Source: an uncultured Collinsella sp.
GTDB taxonomy: Bacteria > Actinomycetota > Coriobacteriia > Coriobacteriales > Coriobacteriaceae
Length of the DNA stretch: 64,000 bases
Assembly (NCBI GenBank): GCA_900541875.1
Contig: UQLF01000001.1
Location: 62,001 to 126,000, forward strand
Direction: 5' to 3'
Part shown: positions 16,476-26,579 of the stretch, piece after piece
How the letters are laid out: every line of letters starts with the position of its first letter
How positions within the stretch are numbered: the first letter of the stretch is position 1
Translations under genes and position numbers: made by a program
Notes under the pieces: model-generated
Seen by the model: only the letters and a program-made list of their open reading frames with translations
What the model was told of the DNA's origin: nothing
Database searches by the model: none

Positions 16476-16703
16476 TGGCGAGCACCACCAATTGATCCCC
16501 CGGGAAGGAGGAAAGCGGATCATTTTTGCCTGATGGCACCGAGTCGCACCTGTTTTCCTGCGAAAACGCCGTGTCTCAACTTTGGTGAGACATTTGTCTC
16601 ACGCCCAAAACAGAATCTGGAACATGTGTCACCTGCCCAAATTGTGTCTCATTTCGTAACTTTAGGCTGTTGCAAGGTCTGAGCCTGCGAGAAGGGAGAC
16701 GCG

Positions 16704-19700
16704 ATGAGTAGGTATACGAGGGGTCTCTTGGCGGTGATGCTGGCCGTAGTGCTGGTGTTGCCGGCTGCAGCATTTGCCATGCTGCCCGAGGCCAACGCCA
16801 GGTCCAGTACCGGTATGGATGGACCGGAGGCGACAAAGATAGTCGATCACGAAACCAGCAACCATTGGAAGTTCTGGGCGGGCGGCTATGACGGCAGCAA
16901 AGTCACGACGCAAAACGTCGGCCGAATTTGGACGGATAAGACGGTCCAGGCAATCGATGACGGGAAATCGGACTTTTTGACCACGCTTTCGGCGATGTCT
17001 TCGACATCCGATACAACGTCGCTGGTTTCCAAGCCGCTCGACATCGTGATGGTGCTGGATGCCTCTGGCTCGATGGATGGTGAGATGGGTGGTGGAGGTT
17101 CGACCAAGCGTATCGACGCGCTCAAGAATGCTGCCAACCACTTTATCGATACCATTGCCGAGCAAAACAAGAACGTTAAGGACGCGAGCAAGCAGCACCA
17201 GGTTGCCATCGTAAAGTTTGCGGGCAAGTCGACCAGTATCGTTGGCAACAATTTATACACCTCCGGTGGCCATGACTATAACTACTCTCAGACAATGCAA
17301 GAGTTGACGGCGTGCTCGGGTGATGGCGCAAAGAGCCTCAAGAAAACAATCAATTCCATTGACCCTGCTGGTGCTACTCGTGCCGATAACGGCATGGCAC
17401 TGGCCGAGGGAATTACTTCCAAACGCGAAGATGCCCAGAAGATCGTTGTGTTCTTTACGGACGGCACGCCCACAGACTTCCGTGACTTCAGCTCTACTGT
17501 TGCCGACGATGCCATAGCTGCCGCCAAGGGCATGAAGGATAAAGGCGCTACCGTCTACACCATCGGCATCTTTGACGGTGCGGATCCCAGTGCCGATCCT
17601 ACGAGCTACAAGACGAGCGATGAAAATAAATTCATGCACGCCATGTCGAGCAACTATCCCAAGGCGACTTCGTATACGAGCGGAAAGCTGGGCGATCGCG
17701 TTGCCGGTGCTACTTATTACAAGTCTGCAGCCAACGCTGCAGAGCTAGATCAAGTCTTCGCAGACATCTCGAGTGCCATTACGTCGGGCAAGGGTTTCCC
17801 GACCAAGGTCGAGGGCAACAATCCCAACGGCTCCGGTTACATCACATTCGAGGACGAACTGGGTGCCTTCATGCAGGTCGACGGTTTTACCGGTGCCGAG
17901 TACAACGGCAAGACCTATGGCGCCGCCACCAAGTCGACCGATGGCAATATCGATACCTATACGTTTGATGGCGAGCTCGCTCACCTGGTGATCACGGTCG
18001 ACCGTGCGGACGAGAAAAACCCCCAGCGCGGTGACATCGTGACGGTCAAGGTCCCTGCATCGCTCATTCCGCTGCGCCGTTTTACCGTTGACGAGTCGGC
18101 GGGCACGTTTGTGGTTGACTCCACGGATGCCATCTCGCCTATCCGCGTTGCGTATGCATCGAGCGTAAAGGCTATTGCACGCAAAAACCTGTTTACTCCC
18201 AATAACGTACCGGGTCTGCAGGATTACATCAATGAGCACAAGGACGCCGATTCCAATACCGTTAGCTTCTACGCCAACAAGTGGACCGGCGACGACGTGG
18301 GCGATACGGTCGCGAGCTTTGAGCCTGCTGCCACGAACAGCTACTACTACTTCCAAAAGCTAACGCCCGTCTATACGGATGCGGCTTGCACCAAGCTTGC
18401 AACGGAAAAGCCTTCGGGCTCTAAGACCTATTGGTACAAAGATGAGTTTGTGGCGCAGAACTCGTCGGGCGCGCCGTACGATGATTCCGTTTCGATCCCG
18501 GTTAAGGGAAGCGAGCTCGAAAGCTTTGAAGGTGCTTTGGTAAAGGATGGCGATCACTGGTCGATTAAGGCTGGTACTGCGCGCCTCGCCTATATTAATC
18601 AGCTCCACACCACCAAGGAGCGTGTGGGCGGAAACCCGACGGACACCGCACACGACGTAATCAATCCCCAGTGGAACAACACGAAGATTGTTTCCGGCGC
18701 GACGAAGGTCAATGTCTACCTGGGCAATAACGGCAAGATTAGCTTTACGCTCAATACCACGCCGACAACGTTGACAACTGCCGACTTTGGCCTGACCAAG
18801 GTGCTCGAGGGTCGCGAGTGGACGAATGAGGACAAGTTTGAGTTTGGTCTGACGTCCAAGGACAACGCCCCGATGCCCAGGTCCACGACTGCGTTTGCAA
18901 CCAAGGGCCATGCGGACATTAGCTTTGGCGAGATTGCCTATGACAAGCCGGGCACGTATGTCTACAAGGTTAGCGAGAAGCATGCCGGGACCACGGTCGA
19001 CGGCATCGCCTACAGCAAGAACGTTGCAGAGTTCACCGTAACGGTGACACCCAACGCAAAGGGAAAGCTCGAGGCTTCTGTGAAGAAGACCTCGGGCGAG
19101 GTCGAGTTCAAGAACACCTATACCGCCAATCCCGCTGAGTCGAGCGTCACCGATCAGATTACAGTTACCAAGGTCCTGACCGGCCATAAGCTCCAGGACA
19201 ATGAGTTCTCCTTTGAGCTCGTTGAGGGTGAGGGCGAGGACGCGCCGGTTGTCGAAACCGTTAAGAATGATGCCAACGGCAACGTTGCGTTCAGCGCCAT
19301 CAAGTACACCGAGATCGGTCAGCACATCTATACGTTGCGCGAGGTCAAGGGCAATGCCGGCGGCATCGCCTACGACAAAACCGTCTATACCGTCGTGACG
19401 ACCATCGCCGACAATGGCAAGGGCCAGCTTGTGGCCACGCATAAGCTGAAGGGCGCCGAGGACGTCAAGAAGATTGAGTTCAAGAACTCCTACACCGTGA
19501 CGCCCAAGAGCTCCAGCGTCACCGACCAGATCACCGCGACCAAGTCCCTGACCGGGCGCAAACTTGCCGTCGGCGAGTTCTCCTTCGAGCTTGTCGAGGG
19601 CGACAAGGTCGTCGCCACCGGCACCAACGACGCCAGCGGTAACATCACGATGGGCACCGTCAAGTATGACAAGGCCGGAACGCATACCTACACACTGCGC

Positions 19701-22700
19701 GAAGTCAACGGCGGAACCACCAGCAAGGGCATCGCCTACGACGGCAAGACTTACACCATCGTGACCACCATCACCGATAAGGGCGACGGCACGCTCAAGG
19801 CCGAGCATGTCCTGAAGGATGCCAAGGCTGCCGAGTTCAAGAATTCCTACAATCTGACCCCCACTGAGTCCAGCGTCACCGACCAGGTCAAGGCGACCAA
19901 GTTCCTGACCGGGCGCGCGCTTGCCGCCGGCGAGTTCTCCTTCGAGCTCGTCGAGGGCGACAAGGTTGTCGCCCGGGGCACCAATGCGGCTGACGGCACA
20001 ATCACGATGAAGGCTATCACCTACACCGAGGCCGGTACGCACACCTACACGCTGCGTGAGGTTAAGGTCGATGCCGACAACGGTATTACCTACAGTACCG
20101 CGGCCTATACCATCGTGACGACCGTTACCGATAACGGAAACGGCAAGCTTTCGGTTAAGCACGAACTGCAGGGCGCCGGGACCGCCGAGTTTAAGAATTC
20201 CTACACCGTGACGCCCAAGGACTCCAGCGTCACCGACCAGGTCAAGGCGACCAAGTCCCTGACCGGGCGCGACCTCAAGGACGGCGAGTTCTCCTTCGAG
20301 CTCGTCGAGGGTGAGGGCGAGGACGCCAAGGTCGTCGCCACCGGCACCAACAATGCCGAAGGCAAGATCACGATGGGCGCCGTGAAGTACACCAAGGCCG
20401 GCAAGCACACTTACACGTTGCGCGAGGTCAAGGGCGGAACCACCAGCAAGGGCATCACCTACAGTGACGCCAAATACACTATCGAGACCACCATCACGGA
20501 CAACGGCGACGGCACACTCGGGGCCGAGCACGTCCTGAAGGGCGACGAGCCCGCCGAGTTCAAGAACACCTACAGCGTGACCCCGCTCGATGCAGAGCTC
20601 GACTTTGATCTGAGCAAGGTCATCAGCGGCCGCGACTGGACGGATGGGGACGAGTTTAGCTTTACCATCACCGCCCCCGAAGGCGCCCCGCTGCCCGATC
20701 CCGCAACCGTAACCGTGAGCAAGAAGGACGCGAAGGACGGCATCGCCGCCATCAAGTTCGGCAAGATTCACTACGCTGCCGCCGAAACCTATAAGTACGA
20801 GATTCGCGAGAGCGCGGGCAGCACGGTCGGTATGACGTATGACGCGCATGTCGCAACTGCCGAAGTGACCGTGACCGAGGACAGCGATGGCAACCTGACC
20901 GCAAACGTCACCAAGAAGGAAAACGGACGCTTTACCAACACGTACCGCACTGAGCTCGATTACGCCGCGGCCGGCGGCCTCAAGCTCAGCAAGACCCTCT
21001 ACGGACGTCCCATGACCGAGGGGCAGTTCACCTTTACCGTGACGCCCGCCGACGATGATTCGGCTCGCGCACTTGGCCTGCTTCCCGGGGCCAACAACTT
21101 CGAGTCCTCTGCAACGATAGAGGGAACGGTCGGTCAGATTGACATCCTGGCGGGCCATGAGGCCAAATTTACGCAGGCTGATGCCGGCAAGACCTTTACG
21201 TACACCGTGGCCGAGAAGAACGACGGCCAGCCGGGTTACACCTACGACGACGCTGTCCGCACCGTGACGATCGCCATCGCCGACGACACCGCCGGTACGC
21301 TCACCGCCACGACGACCGTCTCCGGCGGTTCCGAGGGCACGCTGGTGACCGAGTACAAGACCGGCGCGGCTGCGGTCGAGAGCGCCGTGGTTCCGTTCGT
21401 CAACAGCTATAGCGCTACGACCAACACGCCTGGTGGCACCGCTGCTCAGGTCGTTGCCGCCAAGACCCTGACCGGTCGCCCGATGGTCGACGGTGAGTTC
21501 TGGTTCGGTATCGCCTATCAGGGTGAGCTTGTGGGTTATGAAAATCTCAAGCCCAATATCGGCGGGCACGTGAGCTTTGATGCTCTGCACTACGACACCA
21601 AGATGCTTGCCGATCTTGAGTCTGCTGGGCTTGCCCATCGTACCGATAAGGACGGCAAGCTTGCCTGGACCATTAACTACACGGCCTACGAAGATTTATT
21701 CGGGCTGCCAAATGGCGTTTCCGCTACAACGTGGAGCTTTGGCTTTAAGGTTATCGTCGTCGACAACGGCGACGGTACCCTGACGGCAACGGTCGACTAC
21801 GGCGGCGTCGAGCCCTTGTTCGAGAACGTCTACGGCGCCGAGGCCGTCGATGCCGCGCTCACCGGTACTAAGAAGCTCCAGGTTGCCGAGGGCCTGGCCC
21901 CGGCCGACATCACGGGTAAGTTCACCTTTACCGTGACCGCCGACGAGGCTGGTGCCCCGATGCCCGAGCGCACGACCGCAACCAACGACGCGGCCGGCAA
22001 CGTGGACTTTGGCAAGACCCACTTTACGCTCGAGGACCTCAACCGCGCCCTGGGCGTGGCGGACGATGCGACCGATAAGGCCGAGGCGGACGAAGCTGAC
22101 GAGGCCGAGGCTGAAGAGGCCGACGCCGACGCTGATGCCAACGTCGACGAGCCCAGCGACGAGTCCGAGCCCGCAGCCCCCACCGCCCCGCGCTCGCACA
22201 TCTTTACCTACACGGTGACCGAGTCCGGTAGCGCCCCTGGCGTGACCAACGACGCCAACGCCACGCGCAAGGTTTCCTACACCGTGACTGACGACGGTGC
22301 CGGACATCTGGGTGTCGTGCGCAACGGCGACGACGGTGCGGCCTTCACGTTCACCAACACGTACGGCGTGGCACCTACCGATTCTGTCGTGACCGATCAG
22401 GTCAAGACCGTCAAGCGTCTGACCGGACGCGACCTTGCGGCTGGCGAGTTCACGTTTGATCTGCTCGAGGACGGCGTGGTTGTCGCTAGCGGCACCAACG
22501 ACGCCAACGGCACCGTTACGCTGAGCCCGATCCGCTACGAGGCACCCGGCACGCACACGTACACGCTGCGCGAGGCTTGCCCCAACGCGCTCGGCCTGTA
22601 CAAGGGCGTCACCTATGACAGCGCGACCTACACCGTCGTGACCACCGTCTCCGACAATGGTGACGGCACGCTGACCGCGACGCACAAGCTCGAGGGAACC

Positions 22701-23264
22701 ACCGAGTCGGCTGGCTTTACCAACAAGTACCACGCCATGCCCACGCAGGTTTCCATCGGCGCCATCAAGGTGCTCGAGGGACGCGAGCTCAAGAAGGACG
22801 AGTTTAGCTTTAAGCTCGTTGGCGAGGACATCGAGTCTACGGTTACCAACGATGCCGACGGCAAGATCAACTTCGACAAGTTCGAGTACGACGAGCCTGG
22901 TACGTACGTCTACACCATCAGCGAGGTCAAGGGCGACGAGGCCGGTATGACCTACGACAAGTCCGTCTTTACCGCGACCGTCAACGTGGTCGACGACGGC
23001 GAGGGCAACCTCAGGGCGAACATCGCCTTTACCAAGGGCGACAAGAGCGTCGAGGGTATCGTGTTCAACAACACGTACAAGAAGCCCGAGACGCCCGTGC
23101 CGACGCCCGATCCCGGCACGCCCAAGACCGTGACGAACATCGTCAAGACGGTCAAGGGTTTCCTGCCCACCACGGGTGACCAGCAGGCCGCCGCACTGCT
23201 CATGGCATTCGTCATCGCCATGGCCGGCGTCGGAGCCCTGGTTTGGGGTATCCGCAAGCGCTAG
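16704..23264 (+). CDS. giant LPXTG cell-wall adhesin with von Willebrand A domain and FctA/Cna-B-type repeats
   Basis: A 2186-residue surface protein. It has a signal peptide (about residues 1-35) and a von Willebrand A domain from about 113 to 365 with the metal-ion site D119-A-S-G-S, GATRADNG and FFTDGTP. After a 300-residue stretch come eleven pilin-like domains of about 85-120 residues. Each starts with a K.L.GR segment and ends with an F.N.Y segment, the lysine and asparagine expected to form internal isopeptide bonds, with an intervening YTLRE or YTVxE glutamate. One domain carries an acidic insert (about residues 1790-1835). The C-terminus is LPTTG (2154-2158), a hydrophobic helix and RKR, so sortase would anchor it. 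No sortase gene is in the window. RBS GAGAAGGGAGACGCG precedes the ATG. Confidence 0.92.
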   Translation: MSRYTRGLLAVMLAVVLVLPAAAFAMLPEANARSSTGMDGPEATKIVDHETSNHWKFWAGGYDGSKVTTQNVGRIWTDKTVQAIDDGKSDFLTTLSAMSSTSDTTSLVSKPLDIVMVLDASGSMDGEMGGGGSTKRIDALKNAANHFIDTIAEQNKNVKDASKQHQVAIVKFAGKSTSIVGNNLYTSGGHDYNYSQTMQELTACSGDGAKSLKKTINSIDPAGATRADNGMALAEGITSKREDAQKIVVFFTDGTPTDFRDFSSTVADDAIAAAKGMKDKGATVYTIGIFDGADPSADPTSYKTSDENKFMHAMSSNYPKATSYTSGKLGDRVAGATYYKSAANAAELDQVFADISSAITSGKGFPTKVEGNNPNGSGYITFEDELGAFMQVDGFTGAEYNGKTYGAATKSTDGNIDTYTFDGELAHLVITVDRADEKNPQRGDIVTVKVPASLIPLRRFTVDESAGTFVVDSTDAISPIRVAYASSVKAIARKNLFTPNNVPGLQDYINEHKDADSNTVSFYANKWTGDDVGDTVASFEPAATNSYYYFQKLTPVYTDAACTKLATEKPSGSKTYWYKDEFVAQNSSGAPYDDSVSIPVKGSELESFEGALVKDGDHWSIKAGTARLAYINQLHTTKERVGGNPTDTAHDVINPQWNNTKIVSGATKVNVYLGNNGKISFTLNTTPTTLTTADFGLTKVLEGREWTNEDKFEFGLTSKDNAPMPRSTTAFATKGHADISFGEIAYDKPGTYVYKVSEKHAGTTVDGIAYSKNVAEFTVTVTPNAKGKLEASVKKTSGEVEFKNTYTANPAESSVTDQITVTKVLTGHKLQDNEFSFELVEGEGEDAPVVETVKNDANGNVAFSAIKYTEIGQHIYTLREVKGNAGGIAYDKTVYTVVTTIADNGKGQLVATHKLKGAEDVKKIEFKNSYTVTPKSSSVTDQITATKSLTGRKLAVGEFSFELVEGDKVVATGTNDASGNITMGTVKYDKAGTHTYTLREVNGGTTSKGIAYDGKTYTIVTTITDKGDGTLKAEHVLKDAKAAEFKNSYNLTPTESSVTDQVKATKFLTGRALAAGEFSFELVEGDKVVARGTNAADGTITMKAITYTEAGTHTYTLREVKVDADNGITYSTAAYTIVTTVTDNGNGKLSVKHELQGAGTAEFKNSYTVTPKDSSVTDQVKATKSLTGRDLKDGEFSFELVEGEGEDAKVVATGTNNAEGKITMGAVKYTKAGKHTYTLREVKGGTTSKGITYSDAKYTIETTITDNGDGTLGAEHVLKGDEPAEFKNTYSVTPLDAELDFDLSKVISGRDWTDGDEFSFTITAPEGAPLPDPATVTVSKKDAKDGIAAIKFGKIHYAAAETYKYEIRESAGSTVGMTYDAHVATAEVTVTEDSDGNLTANVTKKENGRFTNTYRTELDYAAAGGLKLSKTLYGRPMTEGQFTFTVTPADDDSARALGLLPGANNFESSATIEGTVGQIDILAGHEAKFTQADAGKTFTYTVAEKNDGQPGYTYDDAVRTVTIAIADDTAGTLTATTTVSGGSEGTLVTEYKTGAAAVESAVVPFVNSYSATTNTPGGTAAQVVAAKTLTGRPMVDGEFWFGIAYQGELVGYENLKPNIGGHVSFDALHYDTKMLADLESAGLAHRTDKDGKLAWTINYTAYEDLFGLPNGVSATTWSFGFKVIVVDNGDGTLTATVDYGGVEPLFENVYGAEAVDAALTGTKKLQVAEGLAPADITGKFTFTVTADEAGAPMPERTTATNDAAGNVDFGKTHFTLEDLNRALGVADDATDKAEADEADEAEAEEADADADANVDEPSDESEPAAPTAPRSHIFTYTVTESGSAPGVTNDANATRKVSYTVTDDGAGHLGVVRNGDDGAAFTFTNTYGVAPTDSVVTDQVKTVKRLTGRDLAAGEFTFDLLEDGVVVASGTNDANGTVTLSPIRYEAPGTHTYTLREACPNALGLYKGVTYDSATYTVVTTVSDNGDGTLTATHKLEGTTESAGFTNKYHAMPTQVSIGAIKVLEGRELKKDEFSFKLVGEDIESTVTNDADGKINFDKFEYDEPGTYVYTISEVKGDEAGMTYDKSVFTATVNVVDDGEGNLRANIAFTKGDKSVEGIVFNNTYKKPETPVPTPDPGTPKTVTNIVKTVKGFLPTTGDQQAAALLMAFVIAMAGVGALVWGIRKR
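19143..20580 (+). repeat. near-identical 354-372-bp tandem repeats within the adhesin gene
   Basis: Four consecutive domain-encoding units begin at AGCGTCACCGA: 19143, 19515, 19872 and 20226. Several segments, such as GACCAAGTCCCTGACCGGGCG, differ little at the DNA level, so the units probably arose by recent duplication and could change in number by recombination. Confidence 0.75.
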
Positions 23265-23277
23265 GCACGTCGACAGC

Positions 23278-23301
23278 GCCCGGGGCCAAAAAGCCCCGGG
23301 C
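23278..23301 (+). terminator. hairpin after the adhesin gene
   Basis: GCCCGGGGC (23278-23286) and GCCCCGGGC (23293-23301) with loop CAAAAA. A second perfect 13-bp stem lies at 23343-23355 and 23365-23377. Neither has a T-tract. Confidence 0.5.
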
Positions 23302-23478
23302 GGCCGGCAGGGCTAAATCCCGACCTACTCCTACCCCCCCCAGCCGCCACGGAGGCATCTCCCTCCTCCGTGGCGGCGCTTTCGTGGCAGGCACCGTCAA
23401 CCGATCTCCGCGGCGGAAGAAAACGGATCATTTTGGTCCCGCGAGGCTGGCGGAGACACTCGTGCAGGGCCACCCGAA

Positions 23479-23632
23479 CAAAACTATGCCGGTTTACTAC
23501 GATGAATCCGAGATTCCTGACCACACCCGCATTTTTGCAAATATCGCAAGTGTTCTACCTGCGGTTTTGTAAGTGCGCAATTTGCCGTGGTCGGAGATAT
23601 GCGGTTCATCGTAGTAAACCGGCATAGTTTTG
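23479..23632. repeat. MITE-like palindromic element with 28-bp perfect terminal inverted repeats
   Basis: Arm 23479-23506 is the exact reverse complement of 23605-23632, with a 98-base centre. The centre carries a further imperfect match (GACCAC/GTGGTC). It has no coding capacity. A degenerate relative sits at 16323-16475. Confidence 0.8.
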
Positions 23633-23662
23633 AAATGGCATCAAATTGGCGGCAGCCAGCGG

Positions 23663-24292
23663 CTAGCCTCGCAGATAGGCGATGGCGATTTGGGTGCGGT
23701 TGCGTAGCCCCATTTTGGCTAGGATTGAGCTGATGTGGTTGCGCACGGTGCCTTCGCCCATATAGGCGGTGGCAGCGATCTCCTTGTTGTCGAGGCCGCG
23801 GGCGATGAGCTCGGCGACTTCGAACTCGCGGTCGGTCAGACCGGCAAAGGCGGCGGGCCGGCGGGTCGCGCCGGCCTCGACGTCCGCCCCATCAAAGTTG
23901 ATATCTTCGATCGCCTTGCCCTCGAGCACGCGTTTGCCGTCCATGACCTGCGCCAACGCCGGCGGAATGGCAGCGACATCGGTCTTGATCAGGTAGCCGC
24001 GGGCGCCCAGCTTGAGCGCCGACACAATGTACTCGTCATCCGAGAACGTCGTCAGAAACACCACGCGCGCCGCAGGGTCGTGCTCAAGGATCTCGCGCGC
24101 GGCCGAAAGGCCGTCGCGTCCCGGCATCTGGATGTCGAGCAGCGCAATATCGGGTGCGTGCTCGGCGTAGAGCGCCACCGCATCGTTGCCGTTGGCACCG
24201 GTGCCCACCACTTCGATCTGCGGCTGGGCGCCCAAGATAATCTTGAGCGAATCGACCACCAAGCGGTCGTCGTCGACAACGATGAGCCTCAT
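23663..24292 (-). CDS. NarL/LuxR-type response regulator
   Basis: A 209-residue response regulator. The receiver domain has an acidic pair near residues 8-9, the phospho-acceptor Asp in LLDIQMPG (about residue 53) and the conserved FLTT and K in YLIKTD. The C-terminal LuxR-type helix-turn-helix has LTDREFEVAELIARGLDNKE and the recognition helix VRNHISSILAKMG. Its start overlaps the kinase stop by four bases (ATGA), so the two are translated together. It probably controls the divergent ABC exporter (25632-28959). Confidence 0.92.
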   Translation of the reverse strand: MRLIVVDDDRLVVDSLKIILGAQPQIEVVGTGANGNDAVALYAEHAPDIALLDIQMPGRDGLSAAREILEHDPAARVVFLTTFSDDEYIVSALKLGARGYLIKTDVAAIPPALAQVMDGKRVLEGKAIEDINFDGADVEAGATRRPAAFAGLTDREFEVAELIARGLDNKEIAATAYMGEGTVRNHISSILAKMGLRNRTQIAIAYLRG

Positions 24293-25434
24293 CGGCCCTC
24301 ATCTCCTTGCTGTTTGGGAACGGTGGCAAACACACGCCAGCCGCCGGCGCCGGCACGCGGGCCGGCGGTGAAGGTGCCGCCAAGCGCCTCGATGCGCTCG
24401 CGCATGGAGGCGAGCCCCATGCCCTCCGCGGTGCCGCGGCCGCTTGCTTGGACCTCACCCACGCCATCGTCGGTAACAATGAGCTGGTAAAACGACGGAT
24501 GCTCCATGCACCGTACGGTGACGGTCTGGGCGCAAGCGTGGCGCATGGTATTGGAGAGCGCTTCGCGCAGGACCGCTGCAAAGCAGTTGGCGACGTTTGC
24601 GGGCGCATGTTCGGCCATAACTTCAAGCTCAATCTGCGGGCCGCCGTCCGAGCGTGTGCCTTCGACAATGCGTTCGAGCTGCACGGAAAGGTCGACGGCG
24701 TTGTCGTTGAGCGCGTGGACGCTGGTGCGTACAAGCTGGAGCGCCTCGTCAACGGTGCGTTTGACGTCGGCAAAATCGGCGGCGACGCCGGGCTCGTCGG
24801 CGTGGACCACGCGCAGGGCTTCGGCCTGCAGTGAGGCGCGCGTGAGCTGGTGCCCGACGTTATCGTGGATCTCGCGCGCGATGCGGGCACGTTCGGCGAG
24901 CGTCGCGAGCTCGACTTCGTAGTCCTGGCGGTCGGCAAGATCGCGGTTGCGCGCCTCGAGCGCGAGGGCTCGTTCCTGCAGCTCGTCGCGGATGCGGCGC
25001 ATGCGCTGCTGTTCGCGCTCCAACTGGGCGGTACGTAGCGATAGCAAGGTGGCGGCAACCGAAAGGATGGCGGTCAGCAGAAGCGTTCGGGCGGTGAGCG
25101 CATCGGCGCGAAGGTCTGCGACGAGCGCAAAAGCAAAGACGGAGCCAATGCCCAGCGCGACCCAGGCGCGCTCACGGCGCACACGTTGTGCGATGTCATA
25201 GAGGGCGAGGGGCGCAAACGGCACAAACGGCGGCACGAAGACGGCCGCGATGATGTAAGCGTAACTCGCGGCCTCGCTTACACGGCGCGTGCGTTCCCCC
25301 TGTGCGACCTCGGCCAGCGAGGTGGCGATAACGCCAAGGCAAAACGCCGTGACCAAGCGAGCGTCCACGGCAAGGCCCATTGCGGCCGCAATGCAGCACG
25401 CCAGCACGATCGATTTGTCGAAAAGCCTGTTCAT
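24289..25434 (-). CDS. sensor histidine kinase of the HisKA_3 (NarX/DesK) family
   Basis: A 381-residue kinase. Hydrophobic segments fill residues 10 to about 130 (several membrane helices), followed by a coiled-coil, the HisKA_3 box ARIAREIHDNVGHQL (phospho-His near 190) and an HATPase_c domain with an N box (ALSNTMRHA) and DDGVGE. The chosen ATG is 25434, where the mature sequence begins MNRLFDK. TACAAT lies just six bases upstream, so the mRNA may be leaderless. The preceding 54 codons look non-coding. Confidence 0.88.
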   Translation of the reverse strand: MNRLFDKSIVLACCIAAAMGLAVDARLVTAFCLGVIATSLAEVAQGERTRRVSEAASYAYIIAAVFVPPFVPFAPLALYDIAQRVRRERAWVALGIGSVFAFALVADLRADALTARTLLLTAILSVAATLLSLRTAQLEREQQRMRRIRDELQERALALEARNRDLADRQDYEVELATLAERARIAREIHDNVGHQLTRASLQAEALRVVHADEPGVAADFADVKRTVDEALQLVRTSVHALNDNAVDLSVQLERIVEGTRSDGGPQIELEVMAEHAPANVANCFAAVLREALSNTMRHACAQTVTVRCMEHPSFYQLIVTDDGVGEVQASGRGTAEGMGLASMRERIEALGGTFTAGPRAGAGGWRVFATVPKQQGDEGR

Positions 25435-25631
25435 ACGGGTATTGTACGCGAAGCCGCGCGTGGTGGAGGGGCCGCCTGCGCAACTGTGACATTCCTCCCG
25501 CGCGGCAAATCGGGGGCGTCGGCAGGTCGCACGACCAAGCCCCGCACTCGTGACAAAGCTCACTGGTGCGCGCCGGCGGCTCCTGCGATGATGCAATCGT
25601 ACCGGGCCGCAATCAACAGAAGGGCCGCCTC
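25435..25631. promoter_or_regulatory. divergent promoter region with GTGACA repeats
   Basis: Between the divergent kinase and exporter genes. GTGACA occurs at about 25487 and 25551 in similar context (CTGTGACATT and CGTGACAAAG), a plausible site for the response regulator. This is only a suggestion from repetition. Confidence 0.3.
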
Positions 25632-26570
25632 ATGACAGACATCGTCCACGTCGAAAACCTCGTCAAGCGCTACGACGATCTTATTGCGCTCGACCACTTT
25701 AACCTGAGTATCGCCCCCGGCGAGATCTTTGGCCTGCTGGGCCCCAACGGCTCGGGCAAGACCACGTCCATCAACTGTATTCTGCAGCTGCTTGCCTACG
25801 ACAAAGGCACCATCGAGCTGTTCGGCAAGTCCATGACACCCGCCCGCTACGACCTCAAGCGCCGCATCGGCGTGGTGCCGCAGCAGGTGGCGGTATTCGA
25901 CGAGCTCACGGTGCGCGAGAACATCGACTATTTCTGCAGCCTTTACGTCAATGACCGCAAGCGCCGCCGCGCGCTGGTGGACGAGGCGATCGACTTTGTC
26001 GGGCTGGGCGACTTTACCAAGTTTCGCCCCGGCAAGCTCTCGGGTGGCCTGGCGCGCCGGCTCAACATCGCCTGCGGTATCGCGCACAAGCCCGAGCTCA
26101 TCTTTTTTGACGAGCCCACGGTGGCGGTCGACCCGCAGAGCCGCAACGCCATCCTGGAGGGCATCTGCCGCCTGCGCGACGAGGGCGCCACGGTGGTGTA
26201 TACCAGCCATTACATGGAGGAAGTCGAGCAAATCTGCAGCCGCATCATGATCATGGACGGCGGCCGCGTGCTGGCGCAGGGCACCAACGACGAGCTCAAG
26301 CGCATGATTCAGATGGGCGAGCGCGTGACTGTCGAGGTCGGCGCCGTCGAGGCCGCCACAGTCGAGCGCCTGCGCGCCCTCGAGCACGTGCTCAGCGTCG
26401 AGCTGTCCGGCGGCGAGCTCGTCTGCACCTGCGAAGCGAGCCCGCACAATTTGGTCGACATCCTCGACACGCTGCGCGCCGCCGACGTGGCGCTCGGCCG
26501 CGTGTGGAGCGAGCCGCCGACCCTCAACGACGTGTTCCTCGAGATCACCGGCCGCGAGCTGCGCGACTAG
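25632..26570 (+). CDS. ABC transporter ATP-binding protein, DrrA/CcmA-like
   Basis: A 312-residue ATPase. Walker A is GPNGSGKTT, the signature is LSGGLARRLNIA (a variant of LSGGQ), Walker B is LIFFDEPTVAVD and the H-loop is YTSHYMEE. A DrrA-like C-terminal region follows, with residues about 230-312 resembling the family's regulatory extension. It powers export by the two permeases encoded next. ATG 25632 is preceded by AGAAGGGCCGCCTC. Confidence 0.92.
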   Translation: MTDIVHVENLVKRYDDLIALDHFNLSIAPGEIFGLLGPNGSGKTTSINCILQLLAYDKGTIELFGKSMTPARYDLKRRIGVVPQQVAVFDELTVRENIDYFCSLYVNDRKRRRALVDEAIDFVGLGDFTKFRPGKLSGGLARRLNIACGIAHKPELIFFDEPTVAVDPQSRNAILEGICRLRDEGATVVYTSHYMEEVEQICSRIMIMDGGRVLAQGTNDELKRMIQMGERVTVEVGAVEAATVERLRALEHVLSVELSGGELVCTCEASPHNLVDILDTLRAADVALGRVWSEPPTLNDVFLEITGRELRD

Positions 26571-26579
26571 GGGGCAGCT

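Noticed and set aside
18360..21638. A 1092-codon open stretch on the minus strand opposite the adhesin
   Set aside because: Mirror of repetitive GC-rich coding DNA; the plus strand has signal peptide, domains and LPXTG.
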